DNA from: Streptomyces atratus
GTDB lineage: Bacteria > Actinomycetota > Actinomycetes > Streptomycetales > Streptomycetaceae
Reading direction: 5' to 3'
DNA length: 64,000 nt
Assembly: GCF_014648655.1 (NCBI RefSeq)
Contig: NZ_BMRN01000004.1
Coordinates: 248,001-312,000, forward strand
Shown: in pieces, positions 60,558-64,000 of the stretch
Layout: every line of letters begins with the position of its first letter
How positions within the stretch are numbered: the stretch's first letter is position 1
Notes under the pieces: generated by a model
Databases searched by the model: none
What the model saw: the letters and a program-made list of their open reading frames with translations, nothing else
What the model was told of the DNA's origin: nothing
Made by a program: the position numbers and the translations under genes

Positions 60558-61099
60558 GCCGCACCCCTCTCGCTCAGCAGCGCGTAGAGCTCCGCCGCGG
60601 ACTCCTGCACGGTCTGCCGGTGCGACTCGATCCGCAGATCCGGCGACTCGGGTGCCTCGTAGGGGTCGTCGACCCCGGTGAGCCCGCTGATCTCGCCGGC
60701 CGCCTGCTTGGCATAGAGGCCCTTCACATCGCGCACGGAGCACACCTCGACCGGAGTCGCGACATGCACCTCCAGATACGCGGTGCCCTCGGCCTGGTGC
60801 CGCTTGCGTACCGCGTCCCGGCTGTCCGCGTACGGGGCGATGACCGGGACCAGCACCTTCACGCCGTTGGCCGCCAGCAGCTCGGCGACGAAGCCGATCC
60901 GCTGGACATTGGTGTGGCGGTCCTCGCGGGAGAAGCCGAGACCCGCGGAGAGGAACTCCCGGATCTCGTCGCCGTCGAGCACTTCCACGCGGTGGCCCTC
61001 GCCGCGCAGCCGCCCGGCGAGTTCGTACGCGATGGTGGTCTTGCCCGCGCTCGGCAGACCGGTCAGCCAGATGGTGGCTCCCGTCTCCGTCACGCTCAT
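60554..61099 (-). CDS. cysC: Adenylylsulfate kinase
   Basis: This 181-residue P-loop kinase phosphorylates APS to PAPS. Walker A is WLTGLPSAGKTTIAYEL, followed by VLDGDEIREFLSAGLGFSRE and the conserved GLYAKQAAGEI. ATG at 61099 follows AGGAG; a second ATG at 61123 overlaps the cysH stop but lacks a ribosome site. Because the reductase beside it looks like an APS reductase, PAPS made here may serve sulfation rather than assimilation. Confidence 0.95.
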   Translation of the reverse strand: MSVTETGATIWLTGLPSAGKTTIAYELAGRLRGEGHRVEVLDGDEIREFLSAGLGFSREDRHTNVQRIGFVAELLAANGVKVLVPVIAPYADSRDAVRKRHQAEGTAYLEVHVATPVEVCSVRDVKGLYAKQAAGEISGLTGVDDPYEAPESPDLRIESHRQTVQESAAELYALLSERGAA

Positions 61100-61122
61100 C
61101 GAAGTCTCCTGATCAGTCGTCA

Positions 61123-61833
61123 TCAGTGCAGCCCGCACTCGGTCTTGCCCCGGCCGGCCCAGCGTCCGGCGCGTGCGTCCTCGCCCGCCAGCACCCGGCG
61201 GGTGCAGGGCGCGCAGCCCACGGAGGCGTATCCGTCCATCAGCAGGGGGTTGGTGAGAACGCCGTGCTCGGCCACGTACGCGTCGACGTCGTCCTGCGTC
61301 CAGCGGGCGATCGGCGAGATCTTCACCTTCTGCCGCTTCTCGTCCCAGCCGACGACCGGGGTGTTCGCCCGGGTGGGGGACTCGTCGCGGCGCAGCCCGG
61401 TCGCCCAGGCCGCGTACGAAGTCAGGCCCTCCTCAAGGGGCTTGACCTTCCGCAACTTGCAGCACAGGTCCGGGTCGCGGTCGTGCAGTTTCGGTCCGTA
61501 CTCGGCGTCCTGCTCGGCCACGGACCGGCGCGGAGTCAGCGTGATGACGTTGACGTCCATCACGGCCTCGACCGCGTCGCGGGTGCCGATCGTCTCGGGG
61601 AAGTGGTAGCCGGTGTCGAGAAAGACCACGTCCACACCCGGAAAGGCGCGCGAGGCGAGGTGGGCGACGACGGCGTCCTCCATGGACGAGGTGACGCAGA
61701 ACTTCCTGCCGAAGGTGTCGGCGGCCCATTGGAGGATCTCCGGCGCGGAGGCTTCCTCCAGCTCCCGGGCCGCCCGCCCGGCCAGCTCCTTCAGTTCATC
61801 GATGCTGCGTTCTGCCATATGAGCATCCGTCAT
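61123..61833 (-). CDS. cysH: Adenylyl-sulfate (APS) reductase
   Basis: This 236-residue reductase turns activated sulfate into sulfite. It has SSMEDAVVAHLA and LDTGYHFPET of the PAPS/APS reductase family. The cysteine pairs Cys124-Cys125 (DLCCKLRK) and Cys207-x2-Cys210 (GCAPC) bind a 4Fe-4S cluster and mark an APS-using enzyme. The catalytic cysteine is in the C-terminal ECGLH motif. Its ATG overlaps the stop of the small zinc-ribbon gene upstream. Presence of cysC alongside an APS-type enzyme is a known feature of actinomycete clusters. Confidence 0.93.
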   Translation of the reverse strand: MTDAHMAERSIDELKELAGRAARELEEASAPEILQWAADTFGRKFCVTSSMEDAVVAHLASRAFPGVDVVFLDTGYHFPETIGTRDAVEAVMDVNVITLTPRRSVAEQDAEYGPKLHDRDPDLCCKLRKVKPLEEGLTSYAAWATGLRRDESPTRANTPVVGWDEKRQKVKISPIARWTQDDVDAYVAEHGVLTNPLLMDGYASVGCAPCTRRVLAGEDARAGRWAGRGKTECGLH

Positions 61834-62009
61834 ATCCCCTCCCCTTCAACGTTGTTGCGCTGCAACCCCCGGGTCAGCAGGCCCAGGAACTTCAGCTGGA
61901 ACGCGCGGTTGCAGGAGGCACATTCCCAGGCGCCGTGGCCGGTCTCGTGCGGGCGCAGGTCCTCGTCACCGCAGTAAGGGCAGTAGAACGGCGCGGCGCG
62001 TTCGCTCAT
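61830..62009 (-). CDS. Small zinc-ribbon protein of the sulfur operon
   Basis: This 59-residue protein contains two Cys-x2-Cys knuckles, YCPYC (Cys10, Cys13) and ECASC (Cys30, Cys33), the pattern of a zinc ribbon or rubredoxin-like iron site. It ends with a basic helix (AFQLKFLGLLTRGLQ). Its ATG overlaps the sulfite-reductase stop and its stop overlaps the cysH start (both ATGA), so it is certainly translated with them. Homologues sit at this position in other Streptomyces (from memory). Role unknown; electron transfer, or assembly of the reductases, is possible. Confidence 0.88.
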   Translation of the reverse strand: MSERAAPFYCPYCGDEDLRPHETGHGAWECASCNRAFQLKFLGLLTRGLQRNNVEGEGI

Positions 62010-63703
62010 GACAGCGACTCCGCACTGGCCCGCGCCGCCCAGGCCGCGAACCGCTCGCCGTCCTCGCGCTCCTCCTGGAAGCGGCCCAGGACCCGCTCGA
62101 CATAGTCGGGCAGTTCGGTCGAAGTGACCTTCAGCCCACGGACCTTCCGGCCGAACCCGGCCTCCAGGCCCAGGGCGCCGCCCAGGTGCACCTGGTAGCC
62201 CTCGACCTGGTTGCCGTCGGCGTCCAGGACGAGCTGGCCCTTGAGGCCGATGTCCGCGGTCTGGATGCGGGCGCAGGCGTTGGGGCAGCCGTTGATGTTG
62301 ATGGTCAGCGGCTCGTCGAACTCCGGCAGGCGGCGCTCCAGTTCGTCGATCAGCGAGGCGCCGCGCGCCTTCGTCTCGACGATCGCCAGCTTGCAGAACT
62401 CGATGCCGGTGCAGGCCATCGTGCCCCGCCGGAACGGCGAGGGCCTCACCTGGAAGTCGAGCGCTTCGAGGCCGGCGACCAGGGAGTCCACCTGGTCCTG
62501 CTCCACATCGAGGATGAGCATCTTCTGCTCGACGGTGGTGCGCAGCCGGTCCGAGCCGTGGGCGGCCGCCAGGTCGGCGATCTTGGCCAGGGTGGAGCCG
62601 TCCACACGGCCGACCCGGGGTGCGAATCCGAGGTAGAACCGGCCGTCCTTCTGCTGGTGGACGCCGATGTGGTCGCGCCAGCGGCTGCTGGGCTCCGTGG
62701 GCGCGGGCCCGTTGGCGAGCGGACGCTTCAGGTACTCGTCCTCCAGTACCTGGCGGAACTTCGCCGGACCCCAGTCGGCCATCAGGAACTTCAGGCGGGC
62801 GCGGGTGCGCAGCCGACGGTACCCGTAGTCACGGAAGATGCCGACGACCCCGGCCCAGACGTCCGGCACCTCGTCGAGAGGCACCCAGGCGCCCAGCCGC
62901 TCGGCGAGACGCGGGTTGGTGGAGAGCCCGCCACCGACCCAGACGTCGAAGCCCGGGCCGTGCTCGGGGTGGACGACGCCGACGAACGCGATGTCGTTGA
63001 TCTCGTGCACCACGTCCTGCACCGGCGAGCCGGAGATCGCGGTCTTGAACTTGCGCGGCAGGTTCGAGAATTCCTTGTTGCCGATGTAGCGCTCGTGGAT
63101 CTCGTCGACCGCCGGCGTCCCGTCGATGATCTCGTCGGCGGCGATCCCGGCCACCGGGGAGCCGATGATCACGCGGGGGCAGTCGCCGCATGCCTCGGTG
63201 GTGGAGAGCCCGACGGCCTCCAGCTTCTCCCAGATCGCCGGGACGTCCTCGATGCGGATCCAGTGCAGCTGGATGTTCTGCCGGTCGGTGATGTCCGCGG
63301 TGCCGCGCGCGTACTCCTGCGAGATCTCGCCGATGACCCGCAACTGCTCGGTGGTCAGCCGGCCGCCGTCGATCCGGACCCGCAGCATGAAGTACTTGTC
63401 GTCCAGCTCCTCCGGCTCCAGGATCGCGGTCTTGCCGCCGTCGATTCCGGGCTTGCGCTGGGTGTAGAGGCCCCACCAGCGCATGCGTCCACGGAGGTCG
63501 TTGGGGTCGATCGAGTCGAAACCGCGCTTGGAGTAGATCGTCTCAATGCGTGTCCGCACATTGAGACCGTCGTCGTCCTTCTTGAACTGCTCATTGCCGT
63601 TGAGCGGAGTGTGGTGCCCCATGGCCCACTGGCCTTCGCCACGGTGGCGTCCGGCCTTGCGGCGGGGCGTGGTGGTCGCAGGCTGTTCCGGGGTAGCGGC
63701 CAT
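62006..63703 (-). CDS. sirA: Ferredoxin-type sulfite reductase (nitrite/sulfite reductase family)
   Basis: This 565-residue enzyme reduces sulfite to sulfide with six electrons using siroheme and a 4Fe-4S cluster. It has two ferredoxin-like half-domains (DDKYFMLRVRIDGGRLTTEQ, later GRFYLGFAPRVGRVDG). The cluster cysteines lie in ACTGIEFCKLA and NGCPNACAR, and ACGDCPRVIIG is the siroheme region. Context favours sulfite over nitrite. It is the first large gene of the leftward operon, 114 bases after a leader peptide. ATG at 63703 is used. Confidence 0.94.
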   Translation of the reverse strand: MAATPEQPATTTPRRKAGRHRGEGQWAMGHHTPLNGNEQFKKDDDGLNVRTRIETIYSKRGFDSIDPNDLRGRMRWWGLYTQRKPGIDGGKTAILEPEELDDKYFMLRVRIDGGRLTTEQLRVIGEISQEYARGTADITDRQNIQLHWIRIEDVPAIWEKLEAVGLSTTEACGDCPRVIIGSPVAGIAADEIIDGTPAVDEIHERYIGNKEFSNLPRKFKTAISGSPVQDVVHEINDIAFVGVVHPEHGPGFDVWVGGGLSTNPRLAERLGAWVPLDEVPDVWAGVVGIFRDYGYRRLRTRARLKFLMADWGPAKFRQVLEDEYLKRPLANGPAPTEPSSRWRDHIGVHQQKDGRFYLGFAPRVGRVDGSTLAKIADLAAAHGSDRLRTTVEQKMLILDVEQDQVDSLVAGLEALDFQVRPSPFRRGTMACTGIEFCKLAIVETKARGASLIDELERRLPEFDEPLTININGCPNACARIQTADIGLKGQLVLDADGNQVEGYQVHLGGALGLEAGFGRKVRGLKVTSTELPDYVERVLGRFQEEREDGERFAAWAARASAESLS

Positions 63704-63817
63704 GACGGTACGTCCTTCGGGACTGCAGGAGGGCGGCTCTGAGCTGCACACTCGCGCTGAGGCGCGGCGGTGCGCAGGGTTTGCAGAGAAAAGGGGATCG
63801 CGGCGGTGCTGGGACTC

Positions 63818-63901
63818 TCAGCTCGCCGGACAGATGGCGCTGGACATGCGGCCGAGATCGACGTGGCGTCGACTCACCAAGGCAATTCCAGTTCCGGACA
63901 T
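63818..63901 (-). CDS. Cysteine-containing leader peptide upstream of sulfite reductase
   Basis: A 27-residue frame reads MSGTGIALVSRRHVDLGRMS then SAICPAS. The core L-x-S-R-R-H-V-D-L-x-R-x-x-S-A-x-C is the signature of actinobacterial leader peptides found ahead of sulfur-assimilation genes. In mycobacteria a similar upstream frame mediates cysteine-responsive attenuation (established knowledge). The single cysteine near the end would stall ribosomes when charged tRNA-Cys is scarce. The 114 bases between its stop and the reductase ATG would hold the responding RNA structure. A GTG at 63877 is an alternative start. The promoter should lie within 63902-64000. Confidence 0.8.
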   Translation of the reverse strand: MSGTGIALVSRRHVDLGRMSSAICPAS

Positions 63902-64000
63902 GACGGAAGCCTGTCACGCGAATCTCGGACCAGTCCACCACTATCCATGATGTGGACGGGACTGTCCCGTGATGCGAGACGGTGTGGTGCCCATCACCCG

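Noticed and set aside
1..64000. tRNA, rRNA or biosynthetic gene cluster
   Set aside because: No tRNA-like cloverleaf or rRNA sequence was noticed by eye, and no polyketide or nonribosomal peptide synthase domains are encoded. An automated tRNA scan was not possible here.

Overview
The window is chromosomal DNA from a Streptomyces. Evidence: very high G+C with strong third-position G/C bias, frequent GTG starts, four-base stop/start overlaps, and characteristic families (SAV2148-type HEPN protein, OleD/Mgt-type glycosyltransferase, S8 protease, DUF1707-FHA protein). The gene order of the sulfur cluster at the right end matches what I recall for S. coelicolor SCO6093-SCO6102. That assignment is from memory, not from a search.

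Region by region. (1) 1-12.8 kb is an accessory, decaying stretch. Intact genes (2-hydroxyacid dehydrogenase, TPR protein, lipoprotein, SUKH-like protein, a lipoprotein/anti-sigma/ECF-sigma operon, MBL hydrolase, secreted calcium-site-like protein, vanadium haloperoxidase) are separated by clipped pieces of IS5-, IS3- and IS110-type transposases, a GH16 glucanase tail, a hydrolase tail and other remnants. (2) 13.0-16.4 kb holds tdh-kbl (threonine to glycine) and a LysR regulator. (3) 16.4-21.8 kb holds an FtsX-type ABC exporter divergent from a histidine kinase/LuxR response regulator pair. (4) 22-25.2 kb holds VOC protein, P-loop kinase, M24 peptidase and a doubly broken aldo/keto reductase. 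(5) 25.3-40.5 kb is carbohydrate metabolism: treZ, GH1 beta-glucosidase, truncated GH29 fucosidase, then treY and glgX. It is interrupted by an IS607-type element (tnpA-tnpB) and by remnants. treZ, treY and glgX together release trehalose from glycogen-type glucans. (6) 40.9-50 kb is more ordinary chromosome: SAV2148 HEPN protein, DnaQ-like exonuclease, APH-fold kinase, a sugar ABC importer without its own ATPase, an Mgt glycosyltransferase behind a TetR-like operator, and a subtilisin. (7) 50-54.3 kb holds small metabolic genes, including two thiol-linked families side by side. (8) 54.3-63.9 kb is a long leftward sulfur operon. A cysteine-containing leader peptide precedes sulfite reductase, a small zinc-ribbon protein, cysH, cysC, cysD and cysN. 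Two micro-ORFs follow, then an SsuABC-type sulfonate importer and a CbiX-type chelatase. The genes form a tightly coupled path from sulfate or sulfonate uptake to sulfide, with the chelatase a plausible source of siroheme for the reductase.

The most rewarding places for a second look are the IS607/TnpB element with its probable guide-RNA overlap, the leader peptide and micro-ORFs of the sulfur operon, the Mgt operator, the degenerate P450, and the remnant layers that record repeated insertion and deletion.
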